DNA of 64,000 nt from Acidimicrobiia bacterium (GTDB lineage: Bacteria; Actinomycetota; Acidimicrobiia; Spongiisociales; UBA11373): positions 178,259 through 242,258 of the forward strand of contig JBBDMM010000012.1 of the NCBI GenBank assembly GCA_040878325.1, written 5' to 3'. Every line of letters begins with the position of its first letter. Within the stretch, counting starts at the first letter, position 1. Below are positions 44,129-55,143 of this stretch, piece after piece. The translations under genes were made by a program, and so were the position numbers. A model generated the notes under the pieces. That model had not been told where the DNA came from, searched no databases, and saw only the letters and a program-made list of their open reading frames with translations.

Positions 44129-45757
44129 ATGGCACTCGGGATACAGCGATCGTTCGATGACCTGGGGGCACCCATCTCCGAGGTCCCCTTCTGCGTTCTC
44201 GACCTCGAGACCACCGGTGGCGCCCCCGCCGATCTCGGCATCACCGAGATCGGCGCGATCCGCTACCGGGGCGGCATCCGCGAGGGAACGTTCCACTCAC
44301 TGGTGAATCCCGGAGGCCCGATCCCCCCGTTCATCACCGTGCTGACCGGTATCACCCAGGCGATGGTCATCGAGGCTCCCCGCCTCCCCGAGGTGCTCCC
44401 CGCCTTCCTCGAGTTCCTCGGCGATGCGGTGGTGGTGGGGCACAACGTCCGCTACGACCTCGGCTTCCTGAATGCGGCCGCCACTGCCCACGGATACGGT
44501 CCGCTGCCCAACCGCTCGGTGGACACCCTCAGCCTGGCCCGGCGCTTGGTGCAGTCGGAGATCAGGGACTTCCGCCTCGGCAGCCTGGCGGCGTACTTTC
44601 GCTCGCCCGTCACCCCCACCCACCGGGCGCTCGAAGATGCCGCGGCCACGGCCCATGTCCTGTGGAGCCTGTTGGAACGAGCCGGGACGATCGGGGTGAC
44701 CCATCTCGACGATCTCCTGGCGATGCCCACCGCCCGCGGGCGGGCGTCGTACGGCAAGCTCAAACTCACCGAGGGGTTGCCTCGCCGACCCGGGGTCTAC
44801 ATGTTCCGCGATCGCCGCGGCGAGATCATCTACATCGGGAAGGCGAAGGACCTGCGCACACGGGTCCGCTCTTACTTCTACGGGGACACCCGCCGGTCGA
44901 TCGAGCAGTTGCTGCGGGAACTCGACTCGATCGACCACCGGGTTTGCTCCACGGAGTTGGAGGCGGAGGTGACTGAGCTTCGCCTCATCGCCGCCCACTG
45001 CCCGCGCCACAACCGGAAGTCGAAACCACCGAAGTCGTCTCACTGGGTGCGGCTGACTTCCGGCCCCTTTCCCCGCCTTTCCCTCGCTCGCACGGTTGCC
45101 CCTGATGCCCTGCTTCATCTCGGACCCTTCCGCGGCACCGCGTCGGCCCGGGCGGTGATCGAGGCGATCTGGGATGCGCTCCCGATACGGCGGTGCTCCA
45201 ACCCGCCGGGCAGCCGCAGCGCGCCATGTGCGTTCGCCCAACTCGGCGCCGCACTGTGCCCCTGCGATGGGTCGCTCACCGCAGCCGAATACGCCCCGGT
45301 GGTCGAACGCCTGATCGCCGGAGTCGAGAGCCACCCGGCGCTGTTGCTCGAGCCATTGGGGCGCAAGATCGCCGATCACGCCCGCGCGGCCCGCTTCGAG
45401 GAGGCGGCGTGGGTGCGCGACCGTCACCGGGCCCTTGCGCGGGCGCTCGACCGGCGCCGGGCATGGACGGCGATGCAGCGGGCCGGGACGGTGCATGCCA
45501 CCGGGCCCGACGGCGGAGCACTCATCGAGCGGGGCCGCCTGGTCGCCGCCTGGCCCGACGGGGATCGTCCCCCCCTCCTTCCCGCGATCCGAACCGAGCA
45601 CCCCACCGAGGAAGCCGCCCGGTCCGTGATCGATGCCGAGGAGGCTCACCTGGTGTGGCGATGGTTGATGAGCGATGGGGTCGCATTGGACGAGGCCGAC
45701 GGACCCCTGGGGCTTCCGGTCCACCCGGTCGAAGCGCTGGAGCGCATCGCGGTGTGA
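44129..45757 (+). CDS. DEDD exonuclease / GIY-YIG nuclease fusion
   Basis: A 542-residue DNA repair-type protein. N-terminal DnaQ-like 3'-5' exonuclease with FCVLDLETTGG (Exo I), GHNVRYDLGFLNAA (Exo II) and HRALEDAAATAHVL (Exo III); then a UvrC-like GIY-YIG domain with PGVYMFRDRRGEIIYIGKAKDLRTR near residue 225 and a UvrC-like C-terminal region lacking the RNase H nuclease part. The same fusion is known in mycobacteria (Rv2191 type). Probably acts on damaged or recombining DNA. Confidence 0.92.
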   Translation: MALGIQRSFDDLGAPISEVPFCVLDLETTGGAPADLGITEIGAIRYRGGIREGTFHSLVNPGGPIPPFITVLTGITQAMVIEAPRLPEVLPAFLEFLGDAVVVGHNVRYDLGFLNAAATAHGYGPLPNRSVDTLSLARRLVQSEIRDFRLGSLAAYFRSPVTPTHRALEDAAATAHVLWSLLERAGTIGVTHLDDLLAMPTARGRASYGKLKLTEGLPRRPGVYMFRDRRGEIIYIGKAKDLRTRVRSYFYGDTRRSIEQLLRELDSIDHRVCSTELEAEVTELRLIAAHCPRHNRKSKPPKSSHWVRLTSGPFPRLSLARTVAPDALLHLGPFRGTASARAVIEAIWDALPIRRCSNPPGSRSAPCAFAQLGAALCPCDGSLTAAEYAPVVERLIAGVESHPALLLEPLGRKIADHARAARFEEAAWVRDRHRALARALDRRRAWTAMQRAGTVHATGPDGGALIERGRLVAAWPDGDRPPLLPAIRTEHPTEEAARSVIDAEEAHLVWRWLMSDGVALDEADGPLGLPVHPVEALERIAV

Positions 45758-45770
45758 CCCGCGGAGGTGG

Positions 45771-46742
45771 CTACGCCCGGTCGAGCACCATTGCCGGGTC
45801 GACATTGCCGCCGGAAAGCACCACCACCAGGGGGCCGCTACCTGGTGCCCGGCCGGCCAATGCGAGGGCCAATCCGACCGCCCCCCCGGGCTCGACCACC
45901 AGCTTCAGCGTTTCGAACGCGAACCGCATCGCCTCGCGCACCTCAGAGTCGCTGACGGTCGCCGACCCCGCCACGAGGCGCCGGTTGATCTCGAATCCAA
46001 TGGCGCCGGGGGTGGGCGCCAGCAGGGCGTCACAGATCGAGCCAGCCGTTTCGGCAACGACGACCCGTTCACCCGATCCGAGCGAGCGCGCATAGTCGTC
46101 GAAGTCTTCCGGCTCAACCGTATAGACCTCGGCCCGCGGCAGATCGACGGAGAGGGCCAGGGCGATCCCGGCGGTCAGCCCTCCCCCGCCGGTGGGTACC
46201 AGCACGACCGGATCCTCGACGGCAAGGGCGCGGCACTGTTCGGCGATCTCGAGACCTGCGGTTCCCTGGCCGGCGATGGTCCACGAGTGCTCGTACGGGG
46301 GGACGATCACCGCACCGGTGCGTCCTGCCCTCTCACGTGTCATTTCGACCCGGTCATCGGTGGCCCGGTCGTAGGACACGATCTCGGCGCCTCGGGACCG
46401 GGTCCCCTCGGTCTTGGCGGCAGGGGCGTCGGCCGGCATGACGATCGTCGCCGGGACGCCGTAGTGGGCGGCGGCCGCCGCCACTGCCTGGCCGTGGTTG
46501 CCACTGGAATAGGCGGCCACCCCGTTGGCCCGACCCTCCGGCCCCAGCTGCGAGAGAAAGGCCATCGCCCCCCGGTACTTGAACGACCCGGTGCGCTGCA
46601 GTGTCTCCAGCTTCAGCAGCACCCGACGACCGACCCGGGCATCGAGGTCAGGTGAACCGACCAGCGGAGTGCGCACCACGAGGCCGGCGATCCGGTCGGC
46701 GGCGGCTCGAACGTCGTCGATCGTCGGCGGTGAGGTATCCAC
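45771..46742 (-). CDS. Threonine/serine dehydratase-like PLP enzyme
   Basis: A 323-residue fold-type II PLP enzyme. PLP lysine in GSFKYRGAMAFL, SSGNHGQAVAAAA, phosphate loop PTGGGGLTAGIAL, and VVLSGGNVDPAM at the end. No ACT domain, so of the catabolic threonine dehydratase/serine racemase type. GTG at 46742; its ribosome-binding site is weak. Convergent with the nuclease gene. Confidence 0.9.
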   Translation of the reverse strand: MDTSPPTIDDVRAAADRIAGLVVRTPLVGSPDLDARVGRRVLLKLETLQRTGSFKYRGAMAFLSQLGPEGRANGVAAYSSGNHGQAVAAAAAHYGVPATIVMPADAPAAKTEGTRSRGAEIVSYDRATDDRVEMTRERAGRTGAVIVPPYEHSWTIAGQGTAGLEIAEQCRALAVEDPVVLVPTGGGGLTAGIALALSVDLPRAEVYTVEPEDFDDYARSLGSGERVVVAETAGSICDALLAPTPGAIGFEINRRLVAGSATVSDSEVREAMRFAFETLKLVVEPGGAVGLALALAGRAPGSGPLVVVLSGGNVDPAMVLDRA

Positions 46743-46823
46743 TGTTGCCGACGCTACCGCCCCCCAGGGGCTTGTGTCGCGCCGCCGGGTCGACTCCGCC
46801 GGCTCCGTACACTCGAACAGGTC

Positions 46824-47312
46824 GTGAAGCCGCCCCCGCTCGCCGTTCTCGCACTCATCGCCATCGGGGCATGCAGCCAGGGGTCGGTGCCGGCCGGCGA
46901 GGTGCCCCCACTCGAGCCGACCACGCCGAGCGCGGTCCGGGAGCTGCTGGCGTCTTCCGACCGGCCGGTGGTGGTGAATGTCTGGGCATCGTGGTGCATT
47001 CCGTGCCGCTCGGAGGCTCCTCTGCTCCGCCAGGCCGCGGCCGCACATGGCGGTGAGATCAGGTTCGTCGGAATCGACGTTCGCGACACCCAGGACGGGG
47101 CGCGGTCGTTCATCGCGGAGTTCGGCCTCACCGCGCTCGAGCACTACTTCGACCAGTCCGGCGCCGTCCCGGGTGATCTCGGCGGGCGGGGGGTGCCCCT
47201 CACCTTCTTCTTCCGTGCGGGAGGTGACCTGGTCTCCGTCCACCACGGGGTGATCGACGAGCGAACGCTGGCCCTCGGAATCGACGAGCTGCTCCTTTCC
47301 GGGAGCGGGTGA
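46824..47312 (+). CDS. TlpA-like thiol-disulfide lipoprotein
   Basis: A 162-residue exported thioredoxin-fold protein with lipobox AIGAC (Cys17), a Pro-rich linker and active site VVNVWASWCIPCRSEAPLL; the cis-Pro loop is RGVPLTFFF. First gene of the ccm operon, so it probably reduces apocytochrome c or CcmH. A second TlpA-like protein (WCVPC) closes the operon. GTG start. Confidence 0.9.
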   Translation: MKPPPLAVLALIAIGACSQGSVPAGEVPPLEPTTPSAVRELLASSDRPVVVNVWASWCIPCRSEAPLLRQAAAAHGGEIRFVGIDVRDTQDGARSFIAEFGLTALEHYFDQSGAVPGDLGGRGVPLTFFFRAGGDLVSVHHGVIDERTLALGIDELLLSGSG

Positions 47313-48004
47313 TGGAGTTCGGGCTCTTGGCCGCGGTAGCGGTTGCATTCGGGTCGGCCTGGGCAGTCCTCCGGCTCACCGTGGCGAGGGAGGAACGGCG
47401 GCCCGCGTTCGACCGCCTGATCTCCGCGGCGGTGGTCGGTCTGGTCGCCGGACGGATCGCGGCGATGGCGCTCGCGGGCACCAATCCGATCACCCGCCCC
47501 CTCGACGTCCTCATCGTGCGCGGAGGGGTCGACACCGGTTTCGCCGCGTCGGCGGCGTTGGCCTGGCTCGCCTTTGGCGGGCGAGGCGACCTGTGGAGGA
47601 GCCTCGACGCGGTGGCGCCGGCAGCCCTCGCCGGGCTCGCCGGGTGGCACCTCGGATGCCTCTTCTCAGGCACCTGCCTCGGGACCACCACCTCCCTGCC
47701 CTGGGGAATCACGGCAACGGGCGGGATGGTGACGCGGCACCCGACCGAGATGTACGCCGCCCTCGCCTTCGTCGCTGCCGCCGCGCTGGTCGCCGCGGCG
47801 CGCCGGCAAGTGACAATTCCGGGAATCCTGGCGGCGGCCACGCTTGCGGCCGCAGCTCTCATCCGGCTGGCGACCGAGCCAATGCGGCTCGGGATCGGGA
47901 CGGGGCCAGAGTGGTGGTACGCGTCCGGGATCGCCGTCGGGGTAGGCATCGTTCTGTATCGGGTGGTGCGCGCCCGCCGGCTGCGACGCCCGGCCCCCTC
48001 CTGA
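47312..48004 (+). CDS. Lgt-like membrane protein in ccm locus
   Basis: A 230-residue protein with about seven helices resembling prolipoprotein diacylglyceryl transferase: a RGGVDTGFAASAALA segment (cf. the GGL region), GWHLGCLFSGTCLG, and RHPTEMYAALAFV, the HPTxxY motif. It differs from housekeeping Lgt in lacking a clear GRxGNFxN motif. ATG at 47312 overlaps the tlpA stop. It may be a paralogue modifying the neighbouring lipoprotein (inference). Confidence 0.7.
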   Translation: MEFGLLAAVAVAFGSAWAVLRLTVAREERRPAFDRLISAAVVGLVAGRIAAMALAGTNPITRPLDVLIVRGGVDTGFAASAALAWLAFGGRGDLWRSLDAVAPAALAGLAGWHLGCLFSGTCLGTTTSLPWGITATGGMVTRHPTEMYAALAFVAAAALVAAARRQVTIPGILAAATLAAAALIRLATEPMRLGIGTGPEWWYASGIAVGVGIVLYRVVRARRLRRPAPS

Positions 48005-48048
48005 GCCCGCCCGCCACCGGGGCGGTACCGCCTTCGTACACTCGCCAT

Positions 48049-48696
48049 ATGCCCGACCAACACATCGTCGACCTCCGCGGAGTTGGTGTCCGCCGCTCCG
48101 GCGCGTTGATCTTGCGTGAAGTGAACCTTCAGGTCGCTTCCGGTGAAGTCATCGGGTTGTTCGGGGCGAACGGGTCGGGTAAATCCACACTGTTGCGGGT
48201 GCTGGCGACGCTCGAGCGACCGAGCGCGGGCGGTGGCACGGTGCTCGGCGCCGCCCTCGGCACGGACGCGGAGGAGGCGGTACGCCCCCGCGTCGCCCTC
48301 GTCGCCCATGAACCGGCTCTTCTTGCCAACCTCTCCCTGGAGGAGAACCTCCGTCTCTTTGCGGCCCTCGGCGGCCGCGCCTCGGGCCGGGTGATGCCCG
48401 CGCTCGCCGAGGTGGGACTAGCCGGGGCGGCAGGGCGACGCGCCGCGATTTGCTCCAACGGCATGAGGCGCCGCGCCGAGTTCGCCCGGGTGGCGCTCGC
48501 CGAGCCAGATCTGCTCCTGCTCGACGAGGCCCATGTGGGGCTCGACGTGGCCGCCGGGGCACTGATGGAGCGAATCGTCGACGCTGTCACCAATCGCGGT
48601 GGGGCTGTGATCCTGGTGTCGCACGAGCGGGAGCGCGTCGAGCGGCTGATCGACCGGTCGGCGACCTTGATCGACGGCCGGCTGGAGGTCGCGTGA
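48049..48696 (+). CDS. ccmA: Heme exporter ATPase CcmA
   Basis: A 215-residue ABC ATPase of cytochrome c maturation System I. Walker A GANGSGKSTLLRVLATLERP, Walker B LLLLDEAHVGLDVAAG, His loop VSHERERV. The signature motif is unusual: CSNGMRRRAEFARVAL instead of LSGGQ, as in many CcmA proteins (typically SxGQ/SxGM). It powers release of holo-CcmE with CcmBCD. Confidence 0.93.
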   Translation: MPDQHIVDLRGVGVRRSGALILREVNLQVASGEVIGLFGANGSGKSTLLRVLATLERPSAGGGTVLGAALGTDAEEAVRPRVALVAHEPALLANLSLEENLRLFAALGGRASGRVMPALAEVGLAGAAGRRAAICSNGMRRRAEFARVALAEPDLLLLDEAHVGLDVAAGALMERIVDAVTNRGGAVILVSHERERVERLIDRSATLIDGRLEVA

Positions 48697-49355
48697 TGAG
48701 CATCTTGCGGCAGATTGCGATCCTCTTCCGTTTTCAACTGCGCGACGAGATGCGCACCGGCGAAGTGATGGCGGTGATCGTCCCGTTCGGGGCGATCGCC
48801 CTGCTGGTGATCCCGATGGCGGTCGGCATCGAGACCACGCTGCTCAGCCGTATCGGCCCGGGCTTGTTCTGGGCAGTGGTGCTGTTGTTCGGCATCGTCG
48901 TGACCCAGCGCCGCACCGCGGCGGCGAGCCCGGCTCATGGCGATGCCCTGTCGCTGCTGGGCGTAGACCCGGCGGCTCGGTTCGCCGCCACCGCGCTTGC
49001 CAGCGCCATCCTGCTGCTGGGCTTCCAGATCGTCACCGGGCTGGTGATGATCGTCCTGTACGACCCCGTCATCGTGGGCTGGGGTTGGCTGGCGATGGTC
49101 CTGCCGTTGGTGGCGCTCGGCCTGGGAATGCTGGGTACCGTCGCCGGATCGGTGGCGGAGGGCCGCGGCCCCCTTGCTCCGCTGTTGGTGGCGCCTCTAG
49201 CGATCCCGATTCTTCTCGGCGCCGCCCAGGCCTCGGAAGGCTTGCGGCTTGGGGTCGGTATCCTCCGCTGGATCATCGTGTTGGCACTGGTCGACGTCGT
49301 GCTCGCGCTGGTCGGTGTGCTGACCGCCCGCCCCCTGGAAGGGACTCCGAGTTGA
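48696..49355 (+). CDS. ccmB: Heme exporter membrane protein CcmB
   Basis: A 219-residue protein with six helices. Recognised by FRFQLRDEMRTGE at the N-terminus, LLFGIVVTQRRTAAASPAHGD (family WxAxxF.. region), and position between ccmA and ccmC. ATG at 48696 overlaps the ccmA stop. Confidence 0.9.
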   Translation: MSILRQIAILFRFQLRDEMRTGEVMAVIVPFGAIALLVIPMAVGIETTLLSRIGPGLFWAVVLLFGIVVTQRRTAAASPAHGDALSLLGVDPAARFAATALASAILLLGFQIVTGLVMIVLYDPVIVGWGWLAMVLPLVALGLGMLGTVAGSVAEGRGPLAPLLVAPLAIPILLGAAQASEGLRLGVGILRWIIVLALVDVVLALVGVLTARPLEGTPS

Positions 49356-50059
49356 GGCCGATCGAAATCGCAGCAGCCGGAACGATGCTCACCGCGCTGG
49401 TTGCCGGTCTCGTGGTGCCTCCGGACGCCGTTCAGGGCGACCTGCAGCGGATCATGTACGTCCACGTGCCCTCTGCCTGGCTGGCGTACCTCGCCTTTGC
49501 CGTGACCCTGGTCGCCAGCGTTGCCCACCTGGTCACCAAGCGGCTCGAATGGGATCGGCGCGCCGGGGCCTCGGCGGAGGTCGGCGTGGTGTTCACCGGT
49601 CTCGCCCTCGCCACCGGGATGATCTGGGGCAAGCCGGTCTGGGGCGTGTGGTGGACCTGGGACGCCCGACTCGTGCTGACCGCGGCGATGTTCTTCGTCT
49701 ACCTCGCGTACCTCGGCCTCCGGCGGAGTGTGGACGACCCGGTGATCCGCGGTCGGAGAACGGCGGTGTTCGGCGTCGTCGCTGCCCTGCAGATCCCGCT
49801 CGTGCACTTCTCGGTGATCTGGTGGCGCAGCCTTCACCAGCCACCCACGGTGCTGCGACCGGGAGAGCCCCAGATCGATCCGCCGCTCCTCTTCGCTTTG
49901 CTGATGGCGGTGGTGGCGTTCACGGTGCTGTACGTGGCGCTGACACGGCGCCGGGTGGAGCTCGCCGCCGCCGAGGACCGACTGCTCACGACCGGAGGCT
50001 TCGACGAGTCCGTCGCCGGGGCGGCGGTTTCGGCTCCGATGACCGGGGAACAGCGATGA
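49352..50059 (+). CDS. ccmC: Heme-handling protein CcmC
   Basis: A 235-residue protein with six helices and the WWD heme motif WGKPVWGVWWTWDARLVLTA. Flanking histidines are in YVHVPSAWLAY and LVHFSVIWWRSLHQP. CcmC attaches heme to CcmE. The start is TTG at 49352, overlapping the ccmB stop; no ATG or GTG lies at a suitable place, an unusual start in this window. Confidence 0.93.
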   Translation: MRPIEIAAAGTMLTALVAGLVVPPDAVQGDLQRIMYVHVPSAWLAYLAFAVTLVASVAHLVTKRLEWDRRAGASAEVGVVFTGLALATGMIWGKPVWGVWWTWDARLVLTAAMFFVYLAYLGLRRSVDDPVIRGRRTAVFGVVAALQIPLVHFSVIWWRSLHQPPTVLRPGEPQIDPPLLFALLMAVVAFTVLYVALTRRRVELAAAEDRLLTTGGFDESVAGAAVSAPMTGEQR

Positions 50060-50175
50060 GCGACTGGGGCTGGGTGGCCTTCGCGTACTCGGTCGTGTAC
50101 TCCACGCTGGCGCTGTACCTCGCTTCGATCGTGGTCCGGGCCCGGCGTGTGCGCCGCTACCTGGACGAGCGATGA
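50056..50175 (+). CDS. ccmD: CcmD-like small membrane protein
   Basis: A 39-residue single-helix protein (WVAFAYSVVYSTLALYLASIVV) with a basic cytoplasmic end (RARRVRRYLDER). Size, topology and position between ccmC and ccmE match CcmD. Overlaps both neighbours by 4 bases. Confidence 0.85.
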   Translation: MSDWGWVAFAYSVVYSTLALYLASIVVRARRVRRYLDER

Positions 50176-50587
50176 GGCGGTATCGCTGGTTCATCGTGGC
50201 GGGATTGGGGCTGGTGGCGGTGCTGACGGGATTCCTCGTCGCCAACATCGGCGCCGACCTCGTGTACTACCGGACGACTTCGGAAGTCGTCGACGAGACC
50301 GACCCGGTGGGAAAAGGTCGCTTTCGCCTCGGCGGCCAGGTGGTGCCGGGCTCGATCGCAGCCGACGCCACCGGCGTCCAATTCGAGGTCACCGACGGGG
50401 TGGTGACCCTGGAGGTGGATCATCGTGGGGCTCCGCAGCAACTGTTCCGTGAAGGCATCGGGGTGGTGGTCGAGGGGACGTGGGACGGATCCACGTTTCA
50501 CTCCGACTCCATGATCATCAAGCACGACGAGCAATACCGCACCGAGGACGGAGGCGTGTACACCCCCGACTCGAGATTCCCCAGCCC

Positions 50588-50591
<4 letters not shown>
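50172..50591 (+). CDS. ccmE: Heme chaperone CcmE
   Basis: A 139-residue membrane-anchored beta-barrel (OB-fold). N-terminal helix WFIVAGLGLVAVLTGFLVA, FRLGGQVVPGSI, VVVEGTWDG, and the heme-binding His in IIKHDEQY (the HxxxY type found in most bacteria). Carries heme from CcmC to the CcmF/H lyase. Confidence 0.95.
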
Positions 50592-52544
<1,953 letters not shown>

Positions 52545-52552
<8 letters not shown>

Positions 52553-52997
52553 GCGGGCTCGCACCTGGATCGCTCTCGCCGTCATCGGCGCCTCGCTGGC
52601 CACCATCGGCGCGGTGCTGGCCACCGACGAGCCGTCGCCTCGAGATCGCGCCCATGCACTCGCGGCTCGCCTCAAGTGCCCGGTGTGCGATTCAGAGACC
52701 ATCGCCGACTCCCCCACCGATCTCGCCCGGGACCTCCAGGACCTGATCGCCGAGCAGGTCGCCGACGGCTGGACGGATCAGGAGGTGATCGACTTCTTCG
52801 TCGCCACCTACGGTGAGCAGGTACTGCTCGACCCGCCCACAGGAGGACGCACCGCCCTCCTGTGGATCGCCCCGCTGGTGGTGGCGGCCGCCGGTGTCCT
52901 GGTGATCATCGGACGCCGCGCCAAGCGATCGACCCGTGAGCTCACCGAGGAAGAGCGCCGCGCGGTCGAGGCGGCCGTTCGCGGAGCCGAGAGATGA
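52545..52997 (+). CDS. ccmH: Cytochrome c maturation protein CcmH
   Basis: A 150-residue thioreductase subunit with an N-terminal membrane helix, redox motif ARLKCPVCDSETIADSPTDLA (CxxC), DFFVATYGEQVLLDPP, and a second helix (LLWIAPLVVAAAGVLVIIG). Reduces the apocytochrome CxxCH cysteines. GTG at 52545 overlaps ccmF. Confidence 0.94.
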
Positions 52998-53722
52998 CCG
53001 GGCCCGAGGTACGGCTACTCGAGGAGCGCCGCGACAGGATCGTCGCCGATCTGCGGGCGATAGACGGCCAGATCGCCCTCGAGGAACTCGACCGTGCCAC
53101 CGGGGAGGAGCTCCGCCGCCGATCCGAGGTGGCGCTCGCCGACACCCTCGCCGCACTCGAGATGGCGCGGGCCGAGCGCCCCCGGGGACGCTCGCCGCAG
53201 CGGATCGCCATCGGCCTCGCCGCATTCACGGTTGCTGCCACCGCTGCGGTGATCGGGCTGGCGGGGGCAGTGAACTCCAGCCCGACAACGACGGCCGGCG
53301 GCATCGACCTTGCCAACGTCACCAACGAGGAGTTGGAGGAGGTCGTCGCCGCCAACCCGGACGTGGTTCCGATGCGCCTGGCGCTGGCCCGCCGATATGT
53401 CGAGGCGGGCGAGTTCTCGGCGGCCCTCCCCCACTACCTGTACATCCTCGAGAGAGAACCTGAGCCCGAGGCGTTGATGTACCTGGGGTGGATGACCTAC
53501 CTGTCGGGTGACCCCGTCACCGGGGAGTCACTTCTCGAGCACAGCCTGGAGCTGCGGCCGGGCAATGTCCTCGCCCAGTGGTTCCTCGCCAACGTCCGCT
53601 ACTTCGGCCTCGGCGACACTGCCGGCGCGATTCCGCTGCTCGAAGCCGTGATCGCCTCCCCCGACACGCCGGACGACATCATCGCCGATGCTGAGCAAAT
53701 GATCGAGGAGGCCGAGTCGTGA
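52994..53722 (+). CDS. CcmI-like TPR protein
   Basis: A 242-residue protein: cytoplasmic coiled-coil start (LLEERRDRIVADLRAIDGQI), one helix (GLAAFTVAATAAVIGLAG), then an exported TPR part (DVVPMRLALARRYVEAGEFSA, EALMYLGWMTYLSGD, NVLAQWFLANVRYFGLGD). Topology and locus match the apocytochrome chaperone CcmI. Confidence 0.85.
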   Translation: MTGPEVRLLEERRDRIVADLRAIDGQIALEELDRATGEELRRRSEVALADTLAALEMARAERPRGRSPQRIAIGLAAFTVAATAAVIGLAGAVNSSPTTTAGGIDLANVTNEELEEVVAANPDVVPMRLALARRYVEAGEFSAALPHYLYILEREPEPEALMYLGWMTYLSGDPVTGESLLEHSLELRPGNVLAQWFLANVRYFGLGDTAGAIPLLEAVIASPDTPDDIIADAEQMIEEAES

Positions 53723-54300
53723 GCCCCCGATTTCGCTGGATCGCCTTCACGGTGCTTGGCCTCGTCGTCGTGGCCCTGATGCTGATCTTTCTGCCCCGAT
53801 TCGGATCGGATCCGCTGCTTTCGGACTCACCCCTGATCGGCAAGCCGGTGCCCGATGTGACCATCACCAACATCGACGACGACGCTCCGATCGCACTCCG
53901 CTCGCTGGAGGGGAAGATCGTGGTGGTCAACTTCTGGGCCCCATGGTGCGTGCCGTGCCGTGCGGAGCATGCGGTCCTGATCGCCGCGGCGGAGGCATTC
54001 GCTTCGGCCGATGTCCAGGTGCTGGGCGTCGTCTACCAGTCCGATGTCGGGGATGTGAATCGCTTTCTCGACGAGTTGGGACGGGGATACCCCGCGGCCA
54101 TGGACCCCGGCTCGCGCGCCGCGATCTCGTTCGGCGTCCGCGGCGTCCCTGAGACGTTCTTCGTCGACCCCAGCGGCATCGTGGTGGCCAAGGTCACCGG
54201 GCCGGTAGATGGGCCCCTCCTCACCTCGACCCTCGAGGCGATCCTGCTCGGCGAATCGGTCGACAGCCAGGAGACCGGCGAAGTACAGCCGGCTCCGTAG
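53719..54300 (+). CDS. Thiol:disulfide interchange protein CcmG/TlpA-like
   Basis: A 193-residue membrane-anchored thioredoxin-fold protein with a helix (VLGLVVVALMLIFLP), VVVNFWAPWCVPCRAEH (CxxC) and cis-Pro in VRGVPETFFVDPSG, the loop typical of CcmG/DsbE. Likely keeps CcmH reduced. Last gene of the operon; GTG start overlapping ccmI-like. Confidence 0.92.
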   Translation: MSPRFRWIAFTVLGLVVVALMLIFLPRFGSDPLLSDSPLIGKPVPDVTITNIDDDAPIALRSLEGKIVVVNFWAPWCVPCRAEHAVLIAAAEAFASADVQVLGVVYQSDVGDVNRFLDELGRGYPAAMDPGSRAAISFGVRGVPETFFVDPSGIVVAKVTGPVDGPLLTSTLEAILLGESVDSQETGEVQPAP

Positions 54301-54310
54301 CGGGCGGCCC

Positions 54311-55027
54311 TCAGGCGCGTTCGAGCAATCGACGGGTCCGCCGGAGCGCCGCCGGCAACTTGCCCTGCGAACGGACCAAGAACCGAATCATTTCGTCGGC
54401 CCGGGCCCGGCCGAGTCCGGCGCCGTCGACCGCCTCTGCGATGGTTCGCCTCGAGAGGTCGCGGAGTCGGTCGACCCAACCGCCGAGGCGTTCGAAGAAG
54501 CGCTCCCGGTCGGCCACGGGATGGATTGCCTCGCAGGTCGCATCGTTGTGCCTTCGCACTTCCAACGTCGTGGGATCGGCTTCCCACCGGATCACCCTCC
54601 AAGAGGGCACGTAGCCGTTGTCCGGCCCGGATTGGAGAAACTGCCGCAGCCCTGCATATTCGAAGGCCGACCCGTGGTCGAAGAACAACGGCACCCCTTC
54701 GATGTAGGCACGGTTGAATCCATGGGTGTCACGACGCCGAATCCACAGCGAGAACGCCAGTTCGGAGGCCACCGCCTCGTCGAGGTCCTGCACCGGCAGA
54801 TCTTCCAGGGTGTAATTCTCGGCGAGGCGCACCAGCCCCATCCGCGGGCCCGGAGACTTCGGGGCGAGCCGCACCTCGGCAACGTTCACCATGCCGGCCC
54901 CCAACAGGTAGCCCAGCAGCTCCCTACGACCATCGGGCTTGACCACCCACCGTTCGCCGTTCACGTCGACGGTGTCCGGGACGTGACCCGACCAATTCAA
55001 CAATTCCTCGTCACTGACCCGGCTCAT
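54311..55027 (-). CDS. HipA/PI-kinase-like fold protein
   Basis: A 238-residue protein resembling actinobacterial SCO1664-type proteins with a phosphatidylinositol-kinase/HipA-like fold: GERWVVKPDGRRELLGYLLG gives the nucleotide-binding Lys region, then EVASELAFSLW-like VASELAFSLWIRRRD, HGFNRAYIEGVPLFFDHGSAF carrying the catalytic-type HxxN and metal DHG. Assignment is from motif spacing only. ATG at 55027 follows GGGGGCG; ATG at 55045 is an alternative. Confidence 0.55.
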   Translation of the reverse strand: MSRVSDEELLNWSGHVPDTVDVNGERWVVKPDGRRELLGYLLGAGMVNVAEVRLAPKSPGPRMGLVRLAENYTLEDLPVQDLDEAVASELAFSLWIRRRDTHGFNRAYIEGVPLFFDHGSAFEYAGLRQFLQSGPDNGYVPSWRVIRWEADPTTLEVRRHNDATCEAIHPVADRERFFERLGGWVDRLRDLSRRTIAEAVDGAGLGRARADEMIRFLVRSQGKLPAALRRTRRLLERA

Positions 55028-55143
55028 CGCGCCCCCGATGTGCATGCAGACGGCCTGGGCGCCGCAGCCCGCGACCGCCCGGCGGGACAACCTAGTCGGC
55101 GGCGGGCGCGATCGTTGACGGAGGCCTAAGTGGCCGCGAGCCC

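Noticed and set aside
44297..45805. 502-codon open frame on the minus strand
   Set aside because: Antisense to the DEDD/GIY-YIG nuclease gene; no recognisable protein motif.
48450..48480. CcmA inactivated because LSGGQ is missing
   Set aside because: CcmA proteins commonly have variant signature motifs, and Walker A, Walker B and the His loop are intact.
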